Below, piece by piece: positions 15,428 to 23,386 of a DNA stretch of 38,418 nucleotides (position 1 is the first letter of the stretch; the number at the start of each line of letters is the position of its first letter). The position numbers were made by a program, and so were the translations under genes. Source of the DNA: CALVLD01 sp964467585 (GTDB lineage Bacteria; Bacillota; Clostridia; Christensenellales; CAG-138); the NCBI GenBank assembly GCA_964467585.1, contig CAYXRF010000014.1:1-38418 (forward strand), read 5' to 3'. The notes beneath the pieces were generated by a model that had not been told where the DNA came from, did no database searches, and was given only the letters and a program-made list of their open reading frames with translations.

Positions 15428-16774
15428 TCAGACAATACCCTGAGCCATCATGGCGTCCGCAACCTTTTTGAAGCCGGCGATGTTAGCGCCCGCAACCAGA
15501 TTGTAGCCAAGACCGCACTCCTCAGCCGCCTCAGCGGAAGCCTTGTGGATGTTGACCATGATTGTGTGAAGCTGATTGTCGACCTCTTCAGCGGCCCAAG
15601 AGAGACGCTCGGAGTTCTGGCTCATCTCAAGACCGGAAACGGCTACGCCGCCCGCGTTAACAGCCTTGGAGGGAGCAACGACAAGACCCTGACCCATGAG
15701 GTAATAGAGAGCGTCGTTGGTGGTGGGCATATTGGCAACTTCGATATAGTACTTGATGCCGTTTGCAACGATCTTCTCAGCGGAATCCATATGCACATCG
15801 TTCTGCATCGCGCAGGGCATAACGATATCGACCTTGCGGCCAAAGGGCTTTTCCTTCGGGAAGAACTCAACACCGAACTTGTCGGAATAATCCTGTACGC
15901 GGTTGCGGCGGCTGGCGTTCATCTCGAGCATGAAGTTGATCTTCTCCTCGGTGGTGATTCCATCGGGATCGTAGATGTAACCATCGGGGCCGGAAAGCGT
16001 GACGACCTTGCCGCCAAGCTGCGCGACCTTAGTGGTGACGCCCCATGCAACGTTGCCAAAGCCGGAGACAGCGACCGTCTTGCCGACGATGGTGTCATGC
16101 TCATGCTCAAGAACCTCGCAGAGATAATACACAGCGCCAAAGCCTGTTGCTTCGGGACGAATGAGCGAACCGCCGAAGGAGCGACCCTTGCCGGTGAGAA
16201 CGCCGTTTTCGTATGTGCCGCGAATGCGCTTATACTGACCGAAGAGATAGCCGATTTCACGGCCGCCAACACCCATATCACCGGCGGGAACGTCGGTGTT
16301 AGGGCCGATATGACGCTGCAGCTCTGTCATAAAGCTTTGGCAGAAACGCATAACCTCGGCGTCCGTCTTGCCCTGGGGGTTAAAGTCGGAACCGCCCTTG
16401 CCGCCGCCCATGGGGAGGGAGGTAAGGCTGTTTTTGAAAGTCTGCTCAAAGCCAAGGAACTTCATAACGGAAAGATTAACATTGGGAGCGAAACGCAGAC
16501 CGCCCTTGTAGGGCCCTATCGCGCTGTTGAACTGCACGCGGAAACCACGATTTATCTGAACCTTGCCATCCCTGTCAACCCAGGGTACGCGGAACTCAAT
16601 TGTGCGCTCCGGCTCAACCATGCGCTCAAGCAGACCGGCTTCCTGATACTCAGGATGCTTTTCAATAACGGGCTCCAGAGAACGAAGAACCTCTTCAACA
16701 GTCTGGATAAACTCGGGCTCGTGACCGTCGCGGGTCTTAACCTTTGCGATGACCTCTTCAATGTAAGCGTTCAT
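15428..16774 (-). CDS. gdhA: NADP-type glutamate dehydrogenase
   Basis: Hexameric enzyme that forms glutamate from 2-oxoglutarate and ammonia. The 448 residues are the usual length of the 50-kDa class. The catalytic stretch LPMGGGKGGSDFNPQGK with its essential Lys is present, followed by DVPAGDMGVGGREIGYLFGQYKRI, the Rossmann motif VSGFGNVAWG, and a conserved C-terminal NAGGVAVSGLEMSQNS. GGAGG lies 8 nt before the ATG. It is a single-gene unit with its own strong promoter, a structured leader and a terminator shared with the ATPase gene. Confidence 0.97.
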   Translation of the reverse strand: MNAYIEEVIAKVKTRDGHEPEFIQTVEEVLRSLEPVIEKHPEYQEAGLLERMVEPERTIEFRVPWVDRDGKVQINRGFRVQFNSAIGPYKGGLRFAPNVNLSVMKFLGFEQTFKNSLTSLPMGGGKGGSDFNPQGKTDAEVMRFCQSFMTELQRHIGPNTDVPAGDMGVGGREIGYLFGQYKRIRGTYENGVLTGKGRSFGGSLIRPEATGFGAVYYLCEVLEHEHDTIVGKTVAVSGFGNVAWGVTTKVAQLGGKVVTLSGPDGYIYDPDGITTEEKINFMLEMNASRRNRVQDYSDKFGVEFFPKEKPFGRKVDIVMPCAMQNDVHMDSAEKIVANGIKYYIEVANMPTTNDALYYLMGQGLVVAPSKAVNAGGVAVSGLEMSQNSERLSWAAEEVDNQLHTIMVNIHKASAEAAEECGLGYNLVAGANIAGFKKVADAMMAQGIV

Positions 16775-16806
16775 TAATGATATCCTCCATAAAAGTTATA
16801 GGTTAT

Positions 16807-16862
16807 ATTGGTGAATTGCCCGTATTTCCTTGAAAAAACAAAGGAACGCGAACCCCACCAAT
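16807..16862 (-). promoter_or_regulatory. Structured 5' leader of gdhA
   Basis: Perfect arms ATTGGTG / CACCAAT (16856-16862 and 16807-16813) enclose a second stem TTCCTT / AAGGAA (16841-16846 and 16826-16831) around an oligo-T loop. The outer arm begins at the expected transcription start, so the leader RNA should fold into one nested hairpin ahead of the ribosome binding site. It does not resemble a riboswitch I know. It could be a stability element or a protein-binding site. Confidence 0.5.
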
Positions 16863-16866
16863 CGCT

Positions 16867-16894
16867 ATTATAAGCTAACGTAAAATATTGTCAA
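16867..16894 (-). promoter_or_regulatory. Promoter of gdhA
   Basis: Minus strand TTGACA (16889-16894), 16-bp spacer, TATAAT (16867-16872); both hexamers are full consensus. Confidence 0.88.
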
Positions 16895-16988
16895 CCTATC
16901 GTTGAAAATATACTTTGAAACGTTGAAAAATGCATATATTATCGGGAAAAATTGGCTCAAAATCCATCCCTTGCCCCGTGCCGAGGCG

Positions 16989-17891
16989 TCATTCGCGCCG
17001 CTTTCGACAAAAAGCTGCGCCTATCGTATCCCGCGCCATCAGCAGCGTGGCTGCCGCCATTATGACAAGTGCGATATAAAACGTGAGTCTCGGACGCTCT
17101 GAGAGAAGCACCATGCACAAAGCGGTTCCGATAAAGGGCGCTATCGAATAGAATGCGCTTGTCTTTGCCGCGCCGATAATCTCCTGCGCCTGAATATAAA
17201 AGTTGATGCTGAGCCCGTACGACACAAAGCCCAAAGCGGCGGCGGCAAATATCCATTTAAGCGCCGGAAAGCTCTCTTGTGCGATAAGCGCGACAATAAG
17301 TGAGCCAAGCCCCGAAAAGCAGCCCTTTATCATGACAATCTGAACGGAGCTTTTGCTGCTGAGCATACGCGTACAGTTGTTTTCAAAGCCCCAGCAAATG
17401 CACGCGCCGATTACAAAAAGCGAACCGATGTTGAATGAAAATGCGGATGCGCCCTCAAACCCAAGCAGAATTGCGGCAACGGTCACAAGCGATATTGCAA
17501 TCCACAGCAGTTTTGAAACAGCCTCTTTGAAAATCACATAGGCGATAACAGACGTTGCGACAATCTCAAAGCTGCTAAGCAGCGATACGTTTGCCGAGCT
17601 TGTTTTGCCAAGCCCTATCATCAGCAGTATTGGCGCTGCAACGTCAAGAGCTATCATTGCAAGCGTATATGGCAGCTCATGCTTTGTAAGCGGCTTTGTG
17701 ATAACCCTTTTGCCGAACAGACGCGCAAAAGCAGCGCACAGAACAAGCCCCGCGCCCGCACCGATATACAGAAAGGACGCAAGCATCATTGGAGCTATAT
17801 GCGCCAGAAGCAGCTTTGACAGCGGCACGCTTAACGCGTACAGAGCGGCGGCGATAATGGCAAGGATTGCGGCAAGCTTTGTTTTTTTCAT
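16989..17891 (-). CDS. EamA/DMT superfamily transporter
   Basis: A 300-residue membrane protein with ten hydrophobic helices in two similar halves, the EamA arrangement. Members export amino acids, nucleotide sugars, drugs or other metabolites. The frame can begin with GTG at 17894, directly after the csoR stop, but ATG at 17891 is the more likely start. It is translationally coupled to csoR, so it is probably the target of that metal sensor. That is unusual, as CsoR usually controls CopA/CopZ. A His/Met-rich metal-binding stretch is not obvious. Substrate unknown. Confidence 0.85.
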   Translation of the reverse strand: MKKTKLAAILAIIAAALYALSVPLSKLLLAHIAPMMLASFLYIGAGAGLVLCAAFARLFGKRVITKPLTKHELPYTLAMIALDVAAPILLMIGLGKTSSANVSLLSSFEIVATSVIAYVIFKEAVSKLLWIAISLVTVAAILLGFEGASAFSFNIGSLFVIGACICWGFENNCTRMLSSKSSVQIVMIKGCFSGLGSLIVALIAQESFPALKWIFAAAALGFVSYGLSINFYIQAQEIIGAAKTSAFYSIAPFIGTALCMVLLSERPRLTFYIALVIMAAATLLMARDTIGAAFCRKRRE

Positions 17892-17894
17892 CAC

Positions 17895-18188
17895 TCAGCT
17901 CATAAAGCGGTCAATGGCGTTGTTCATGGCTTCAAACTCGGCGGTGATGCCCGCGCTTGCCGCTTCAACAAGACAGTGAGAAATATGCTCCTTGAATATC
18001 TCACGCCCTATTCCGTTTACGGCGGACTTCACCGCCGCAAGCTGAATAAGCACATCGGCGCAGTCGTCGCCATTTTCAACCATGCGCTTTACCGCCTCAA
18101 AATGCCCTATCGCCCTGCTCATGCGGTTGATTATCGCCCTGATGTGCGCCTCGTCATGATGATGAGCGGGAACGTTTGATTCTTCCAT
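17895..18188 (-). CDS. csoR: CsoR-family metal-sensing repressor
   Basis: A 97-residue all-helical DUF156 protein. It keeps the metal ligands of the copper-sensing branch: Cys43 (DDCADVLIQ), His68 and Cys72 (HISHC), with the same spacing of 25 and 4 residues as C36-H61-C65 of the M. tuberculosis CsoR. This C-H-C set is known to bind Cu(I). An N-terminal PAHHHDEAH stretch could add a metal site. A G/C-tract operator overlaps its promoter, indicating autoregulation. It is the first gene of a two-gene operon with a DMT transporter. Persulfide-sensing relatives (CstR) lack the His, so copper sensing is the better guess. Confidence 0.9.
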   Translation of the reverse strand: MEESNVPAHHHDEAHIRAIINRMSRAIGHFEAVKRMVENGDDCADVLIQLAAVKSAVNGIGREIFKEHISHCLVEAASAGITAEFEAMNNAIDRFMS

Positions 18189-18214
18189 ATGTGAACCTCC
18201 GAAAAACTGATGCT

Positions 18215-18231
18215 ATCCCCCCGAGGGGGAT
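18215..18231. promoter_or_regulatory. Candidate CsoR operator
   Basis: ATCCCCC-CGA-GGGGGAT is a perfect inverted repeat with a G/C tract, the type of site bound by CsoR/RcnR proteins. It begins 5 bp after the -10 box of the csoR promoter and so covers the start site. Confidence 0.8.
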
Positions 18232-18236
18232 GTCCG

Positions 18237-18266
18237 ATTATAGCACAGCCACAGCTGCGCAGTCAA
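18237..18266 (-). promoter_or_regulatory. Promoter of csoR-DMT operon
   Basis: Minus strand TTGACT (18261-18266), 18-bp spacer, TATAAT (18237-18242). Confidence 0.82.
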
Positions 18267-18337
18267 CACGGCTGTTATACATCATGCTTTATTCGCATAC
18301 AATTTCACGAGTATTCCATCACGGAGGTTGTCAGGAT

Positions 18338-19633
18338 ATGGATATGGAGACATTGCGATACGGCAGCATGGGGGCGGAGGTTAGACTTTTGCAGCTTGCG
18401 TTGGAGCGAAGCGGCAACAGTGTGGGGGCGCTTGACGGCGTATTCGGCACAAGGACGTTAAACGCTCTGCGCCGCTTTCAAACACGAAACGGGCTTAAGC
18501 CCGATGGGGTTGCGGGCCCGCTCACATGGGAGGCGCTTATGCCGTGGCTGCTGGGCAGCGCCACGGTAAAGGTTAAGTCGGGCGACACTTTTTTTCGCTT
18601 GGGCAGACGCTTCGGGGTTTCCGCAGCGGACATAGCGGCCGCAAACCCAACGGTTGCGGCGGAAAACATAGCGATTGGCTCGGAGCTTGTTATTCCTATG
18701 AAATATTCGTTGACTCCAACGAATATTCCCTACACGTCAAAGCTTTCGGAGCTTGTTGTGATGGGGCTTGCCATACGGTACCCTTTCATCACCGTCCACA
18801 CTATGGGCAGCTCTGTGCTTGGCAAGCCGCTTCAGCTTATCGGTGCTGGCAACGGCGCAAAGCAGGTTTTTATTAACGCGTCGCATCACGCTAACGAATG
18901 GATTACAACGCCGCTTGTGCTGAAGTTTTTTGAGGATTATCTTTCGGCAGTGGTCAACAGAGGCACTCTGCTTGGGCGAAGCGCGGCGGAGCTTTTTGAA
19001 AGCGTCACGCTGTATGTTTCTCCTCTTGTCAATCCTGACGGCGTTGACCTTGTTAACGGCGCACTGCCGTTTGACAGTGAGGCGTATCGCGGTGCGGTGG
19101 AGATCGCATCCGCATTTCCTCGAATACCCTTTCCTTCAGGATGGAAGGCGAACATATCGGGAACAGACCTCAATCTCAATTATCCCGCCGAATGGAACAG
19201 GGCTAAGGAGATTAAATACGAGCAGGGCTTTACAAAGCCCGCCCCCCGTGATTTTGTTGGGACTGCGCCGCTTTCCGCGCCCGAATCGCTTGCGGTTTAC
19301 ACTCTTACGCTTGAGCATGATTTTGTGCTTTCGATATCCTATCACACTCAGGGCAAGGTTATCTATTGGCGATTTATGGGCATAGAGCCGCCCGAAGCCG
19401 AAAGAATCGGCGCCGCTATGGCGGAGGTAAGCGGCTATACTCTTGACGAGGTTCCGTATGCTTCAAGCTTTGCGGGATACCGAGATTGGTTCATTTTGAA
19501 CTACAATCGTCCCGGCTACACTGTTGAAGCGGGCGTGGGCGTTAATCCGCTTCCTGTTTCTCAATTTGACACGATATATCGTGATAACTCCGCGCTGATG
19601 GCGACCGCGCTTGTGGAATCCGTAAATTTGTGA
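18338..19633 (+). CDS. M14 family cell-wall peptidase with PG-binding and LysM domains
   Basis: A 431-residue gamma-D-glutamyl-meso-DAP peptidase-like carboxypeptidase. Domain order: peptidoglycan-binding domain (about 7-67, with LDGVFGTRTLNALRRFQ), LysM (about 77-120, VKSGDTFFRLGRRFGVSAADIAAANP), then a zinc carboxypeptidase domain. Zinc ligands are H184 and E187 in SHHANEW and the His in SISYHTQG; the catalytic Glu is in YTVEAGVG; NPDGVD and LNLNYP are also family motifs. There is no signal peptide, as in sporulation-linked endopeptidase I of Lysinibacillus, so it may act in the mother cell or be released otherwise. The frame is open back to 18176, but ATG 18338 has GGAGG upstream and the domain starts there. 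Confidence 0.9.
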   Translation: MDMETLRYGSMGAEVRLLQLALERSGNSVGALDGVFGTRTLNALRRFQTRNGLKPDGVAGPLTWEALMPWLLGSATVKVKSGDTFFRLGRRFGVSAADIAAANPTVAAENIAIGSELVIPMKYSLTPTNIPYTSKLSELVVMGLAIRYPFITVHTMGSSVLGKPLQLIGAGNGAKQVFINASHHANEWITTPLVLKFFEDYLSAVVNRGTLLGRSAAELFESVTLYVSPLVNPDGVDLVNGALPFDSEAYRGAVEIASAFPRIPFPSGWKANISGTDLNLNYPAEWNRAKEIKYEQGFTKPAPRDFVGTAPLSAPESLAVYTLTLEHDFVLSISYHTQGKVIYWRFMGIEPPEAERIGAAMAEVSGYTLDEVPYASSFAGYRDWFILNYNRPGYTVEAGVGVNPLPVSQFDTIYRDNSALMATALVESVNL

Positions 19634-19639
19634 TGGCGC

Positions 19640-19668
19640 TTGCATAATCGCACGGCTTGGGTTACAAT
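19640..19668 (+). promoter_or_regulatory. Promoter for the LRR protein gene
   Basis: TTGCAT (19640-19645), 17-bp spacer, TACAAT (19663-19668), immediately after the M14 peptidase stop. Confidence 0.7.
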
Positions 19669-19692
19669 TGCGTATATCGGAGGGGTATGCGC

Positions 19693-20835
19693 ATGGAAAA
19701 GGTCGTTAACAGTCAAACACGTCCGCGCAAGCTTGTCGCCGCGCTGATAATCGCCTGCGCGTTGGCGGCTCTGCTGATGTTATCAGTGGTGCTGATACAC
19801 ATATTTGCTGATAAGCTCGTGTTTCTTTTGGTACGCGACGTCCGCGTGAGCGAGCTGCAGTACGCCGTTGTTGACGACACTGTGACCATCACAAAATACA
19901 AGGGCAACAGTCGTTATTATTATATTCGTCTGCCTAAAACGATTGATGGTATGCCCGTTACAAGCATAGGTATGTATGCCTTTTATACTGATACCTCCGT
20001 GAGGGCGATTGTTGTGCCGGAGGGTATTGAAACAATTGCTCAGGGGGCGTTTTCGCGCTGCGGCGCGCTGACATACGTTCGTCTGCCGAGCACGCTTGTT
20101 TCATTGGGCAGTGAAGCGTTTGCGGAATGTCGTTCGCTTGTGGGCGTGTCGCTTTCCGGCTCCTGTTCTGTGATAGGCAACAGCTGCTTCTCGTTATGCG
20201 TGAGTATGACTTCTTTTGAAATACCGAGCGGCATAACCGAAATTGCTCCCTCCGCGTTTATGGGATGTGCAAAGCTTGGCTCCATTGAAATCCCCGAGGG
20301 TGTGACCTCCGTTAAAAACGATGCGTTCAGCTACTGCGCGTCGCTGTCGTCTGCAATTTTGCCTTCAACGTTGAAAAGCATAGGCTCAAATGCTTTTTTG
20401 CGCTGTGACGCTCTTAAGCGGATAGCATTTCCCGATGGTCTGACTTCAATCGAGTCCTATGCGTTCAGCGGATGCGGCAAGCTATCGGAGCTTGTGATAC
20501 CCGACAGCGTAACTTCGCTTGGCGCATATGCGTTTTTTAAGTGCGCGTCGTTAAAAAGCGTTGTGCTTGGCAGGGGTGTTGCCACAATACCCGGATATGC
20601 CTTTTGCACATGCGAAAGGCTGTCCTCCGTTGTTCTCCCCACGGGTCTTATGGGCATAGACGAGTTTGCGTTTGGCGGATGCCCCAATCTGACAACGCTC
20701 CGCCTGCCCGCTTCAGTTGATTCAATCAGCATGAACGCATTTTATGACTCCGTAAATATTGTGATTGTCGCGCCTTCCGGCGGCATGATCGAAAAATTTT
20801 GTGATATGAACCACATAGCTTTTGAGCCTGCATAA
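19693..20835 (+). CDS. BspA-like leucine-rich repeat surface protein
   Basis: A 380-residue protein with a short charged N-terminus, one hydrophobic segment (about 12-35; likely membrane anchor or uncleaved signal) and about ten BspA-type (LRR_5) repeats of roughly 23 residues, such as AFSRCGALTYVRLPSTLVSL, AFAECRSLVGVSLSG and AFSGCGKLSELVIPDSVTSL. This family is found on gut and oral bacteria and is linked to surface binding; no ligand can be inferred. ATG 19693 is placed 9 nt after GGAGG; the ATG at 19687 is too close. The repeats at protein level are poorly conserved at DNA level, so this is an old array. Confidence 0.88.
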   Translation: MEKVVNSQTRPRKLVAALIIACALAALLMLSVVLIHIFADKLVFLLVRDVRVSELQYAVVDDTVTITKYKGNSRYYYIRLPKTIDGMPVTSIGMYAFYTDTSVRAIVVPEGIETIAQGAFSRCGALTYVRLPSTLVSLGSEAFAECRSLVGVSLSGSCSVIGNSCFSLCVSMTSFEIPSGITEIAPSAFMGCAKLGSIEIPEGVTSVKNDAFSYCASLSSAILPSTLKSIGSNAFLRCDALKRIAFPDGLTSIESYAFSGCGKLSELVIPDSVTSLGAYAFFKCASLKSVVLGRGVATIPGYAFCTCERLSSVVLPTGLMGIDEFAFGGCPNLTTLRLPASVDSISMNAFYDSVNIVIVAPSGGMIEKFCDMNHIAFEPA

Positions 20836-20855
20836 TGCAGGCGGTCATTAATTAT

Positions 20856-20896
20856 AATGTCGCGCCGTCCGATTTTTTGTGCGGCGCATTGACATT
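20856..20896 (+). terminator. Probable terminator after the LRR gene
   Basis: AATGTC-GCGCCG (20856-20867) pairs with CGGCGC-ATT-GACATT (20882-20896), an interrupted 12-bp stem with an oligo-T in the loop and only a short T run at the end. Confidence 0.5.
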
Positions 20897-20936
20897 TTGC
20901 AGCTTGCCCTCTATTCAAAATGCTTTTGCCTGCCAC

Positions 20937-20964
20937 TTGACATCGAACACGCGAATGATATAAT
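20937..20964 (+). promoter_or_regulatory. Promoter of the ATP-grasp/glycosyltransferase operon
   Basis: TTGACA (20937-20942), 16-bp spacer, TATAAT (20959-20964); start codon of the first gene at 20993. Confidence 0.88.
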
Positions 20965-20992
20965 CATTTCATAGTTTTTTTCGAGGCAGCTT

Positions 20993-22120
20993 ATGAAATG
21001 CATTGCCGTGATAGGCGCAAACGACTTTCAGAACAGGCTCATTCTTCGATCGCAGCAGATGGGCTATTTTGTTCATGCCTTTGCTTGGCAATGCGGCGAC
21101 ATAGGCGAAAAAACAGCCGATTGCTTTCACCCGATAAGCATCACCGAAAAGGAGCGCATACTGCGTGAGTGTCAAGCTGTCGGCGTTTGCGGCGTTTGCT
21201 CCATTGCCTCCGACCTTGCCGTTACTACCGTAAATTATGTTGCGGAGGGACTTGGGCTGCCCTGCAATCCAACCTCCGTCAGCTCCATATGTACAAACAA
21301 ATTTGAAATGCGCGGTGCGCTGATGGGCGCGGGGCTTCCCGTGCCTCGTTATGCGCGGGTGGGCGCGGGCGTTGGCTGCTCTCCCTCCTGCTTTGACGGC
21401 TTCAGCTATCCTCTTATTGTAAAGCCGACAGACAGAAGCGGCAGCAGAGGCGTTACGCTTGTAAAATCCGATTCTCAGATTGAATCGGCGGTTGAATCCG
21501 CCGTCGCTCAGTCTTTTGAAAAGTGCGCCATAGTTGAGGAATACATCACGGGGGACGAATACAGCTGTGAGGGCGTTTCGTTCGGCGGCGAACATTTTTT
21601 GCTTGCATTTACAAAAAAGCATACCACCGACGCCCCCCATTTTATTGAAACGGGGCACGACCAGCCGTCCGACCTAACCGATGAGCAAAGGGCACGATTT
21701 ACTCCCGTTATATGCCGTGCGCTTGACGCGCTTGGCATTCGCTTTGGCGCAAGCCACTCGGAATTTCGCGTGACCCCCTCGGGTGAGCTTCGCATTATTG
21801 AGATTGGCGCACGCATGGGGGGCGACTGCATAGGCAGCGACCTCGTTCCGCTTTCCACCGGATACGATTATGTGCGCATGGTAATAGACTGCGCTGTTGG
21901 AAACGCTCCCGATTTTTCGCCAATTTGCGCTCCGCAGCGGGCGCACATCCGATTTTTGTTTACAAATGATGATGTTATTGAGCTTCGCCGCCGCATGGAT
22001 GCGGGCTTTGCGCCATACCGAGTGTATATCTCGCCCGAAGCGGATGATGAGCATCAGCGCCGCTGCGTGACGGACAGCTCGACCCGATTGGGTTACTATA
22101 TCTTCTGTGAGGAGCTTTGA
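20993..22120 (+). CDS. ATP-grasp ligase 1
   Basis: A 375-residue ATP-grasp enzyme: an N-terminal pre-ATP-grasp Rossmann-like domain (CIAVIGANDFQNRLILRSQQ), the ATP-binding loop KPTDRSGSRGV (about 144-154), the hinge EEYITGDEYSCEG (about 182-194) and the magnesium-binding end HSEFRV...IIEIGARMGGDCIGSDLV (about 255-285). It should activate a carboxylate as an acyl-phosphate and join it to an amine or thiol. It resembles the L-amino-acid ligase/carbamoyl-phosphate-like group, but acceptor and donor cannot be read off. First gene of a four-gene operon; only 1 bp separates it from the second ATP-grasp gene. Confidence 0.85.
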   Translation: MKCIAVIGANDFQNRLILRSQQMGYFVHAFAWQCGDIGEKTADCFHPISITEKERILRECQAVGVCGVCSIASDLAVTTVNYVAEGLGLPCNPTSVSSICTNKFEMRGALMGAGLPVPRYARVGAGVGCSPSCFDGFSYPLIVKPTDRSGSRGVTLVKSDSQIESAVESAVAQSFEKCAIVEEYITGDEYSCEGVSFGGEHFLLAFTKKHTTDAPHFIETGHDQPSDLTDEQRARFTPVICRALDALGIRFGASHSEFRVTPSGELRIIEIGARMGGDCIGSDLVPLSTGYDYVRMVIDCAVGNAPDFSPICAPQRAHIRFLFTNDDVIELRRRMDAGFAPYRVYISPEADDEHQRRCVTDSSTRLGYYIFCEEL

Positions 22121-22121
22121 T

Positions 22122-23363
22122 ATGAGTCTTGAGGGCAAACGCCTTTTGATACTGGGAGGCACGAACTGCGCCGATGAAATAGCCCAATTTGCAAAAGCAA
22201 ACGGTGTTGTGCTTGTTGCAACGGGCAAATATCCCGACACATTGTTGAAGCGCATATCGAGCGAAAGCTATGATGTTGACGCCGTTGACGACGCCGCGCT
22301 TGCCGCGCTGATTCGTGAAAAGCAGATTGACGGTGTGTTTGCAGGCTTTAATGAGGACGTTGTGCCGCACGCTCTGCACGCCGCAGCGCTGTGCGGTCTG
22401 CCCGTGTATTGCACAGTGCGTCAATGGGACGACTGCGCGGACAAGTCCCTTTTTAAGCAGATGTGCCGCAGAAGCGGCGTGCCCGTAACGGATGAATTTA
22501 CATTGACTGATGTTGACTTGGGCACTGTGCCATATCCGCTTGCGGTGAAGCCTGCGGACAGCTGCGGAAGCAGAGGCTTTGCCGTTTGCAAAAATGCCGA
22601 TGAGGTGCATTCCGCCGTTGGGCGCGCACTGCCCTTTTCTCGCACGGGAAGGGTGCTTATCGAAAGGTTCATGCCCTATGACGCCGTGATTATCCACTAC
22701 ACTCTTTCGGGCGGAAGGGCATACTTTTCGGGCATGAGCGAAAAGCGTTCTCAGCGGCTTGAGGGTGACGGTTCGTCCGTTATGGCGTTTCAGCGTTTTC
22801 CCTCCGCATTTGTAAACGCCTACATTGACACGCTTGACAGCCGTGTGCGGGCTATGTTCGCCGCCGAGGGCATGACTGAAGGCTCTCTCTGGATAGAGGC
22901 ATTTTGCGACAACGGACGTTTCTGGTTCAACGAGATGGGCTATCGCTTTGGCGGCTCCATGACGCAGCATCCCGTCCGTTGGTATTGCGGCATACGGCAG
23001 CTTGATATGCTTTTGACGCATTGTCTTGGCGGTGAGGCTGCCGAAATCACTCCGCACTCTGCCCCAAACGGATTCTACTACATATTGCCCCTGCACCTTC
23101 ACGCGGGGGTGATTGCCCGCATTGCGGGTGAAAACGACGTTCGCGCGGAGGAAGGCGTATACGCATATGTTCCCATCCACGGGGTTGGGGACGTGATACG
23201 CAAAAGCGGAACCGTTGATCAGGTGTTCTGCTATCTGCATATCACCGCGGAGGACGACCGCACATTTTCGCAGACCGTCAACCGCATAATGAACGTTCTG
23301 TCGGTAACAGACGGCGATGGCGCGTCAATGCTGTTTTGCATGATTGACGTCAACCGTATTTGA
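22122..23363 (+). CDS. ATP-grasp ligase 2
   Basis: A second, clearly different ATP-grasp protein (413 residues). N-terminal Rossmann-like KRLLILGGTNCADEIAQFA, glycine-rich ATP loop KPADSCGSRG (about 143-152), LIERFMPYDA hinge, and metal-binding IEAFCDNGRFWFNEMGYRFGGS. It has a longer C-terminal region than ligase 1. GAGGAG lies inside the end of the previous gene, 9 nt before this ATG, so the two are coupled. Two ligases in series suggest two successive amide-bond (or similar) steps on one small molecule. The frame extends to 22107 but the ATG at 22122 has the ribosome binding site. Confidence 0.83.
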   Translation: MSLEGKRLLILGGTNCADEIAQFAKANGVVLVATGKYPDTLLKRISSESYDVDAVDDAALAALIREKQIDGVFAGFNEDVVPHALHAAALCGLPVYCTVRQWDDCADKSLFKQMCRRSGVPVTDEFTLTDVDLGTVPYPLAVKPADSCGSRGFAVCKNADEVHSAVGRALPFSRTGRVLIERFMPYDAVIIHYTLSGGRAYFSGMSEKRSQRLEGDGSSVMAFQRFPSAFVNAYIDTLDSRVRAMFAAEGMTEGSLWIEAFCDNGRFWFNEMGYRFGGSMTQHPVRWYCGIRQLDMLLTHCLGGEAAEITPHSAPNGFYYILPLHLHAGVIARIAGENDVRAEEGVYAYVPIHGVGDVIRKSGTVDQVFCYLHITAEDDRTFSQTVNRIMNVLSVTDGDGASMLFCMIDVNRI

Positions 23364-23386
23364 AGCACATATTGGAGGCGACTGAA

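Noticed and set aside
15545..16777. A 410-codon open frame antisense to gdhA
   Set aside because: It is an exact shadow of the conserved gdhA frame, has no ribosome binding site and no protein motif.
21975..23240. A 421-codon open frame antisense to the two ATP-grasp genes
   Set aside because: It spans the junction of two well-supported genes, is rich in His/Lys/Arg as expected for a shadow frame, and has no start signal.
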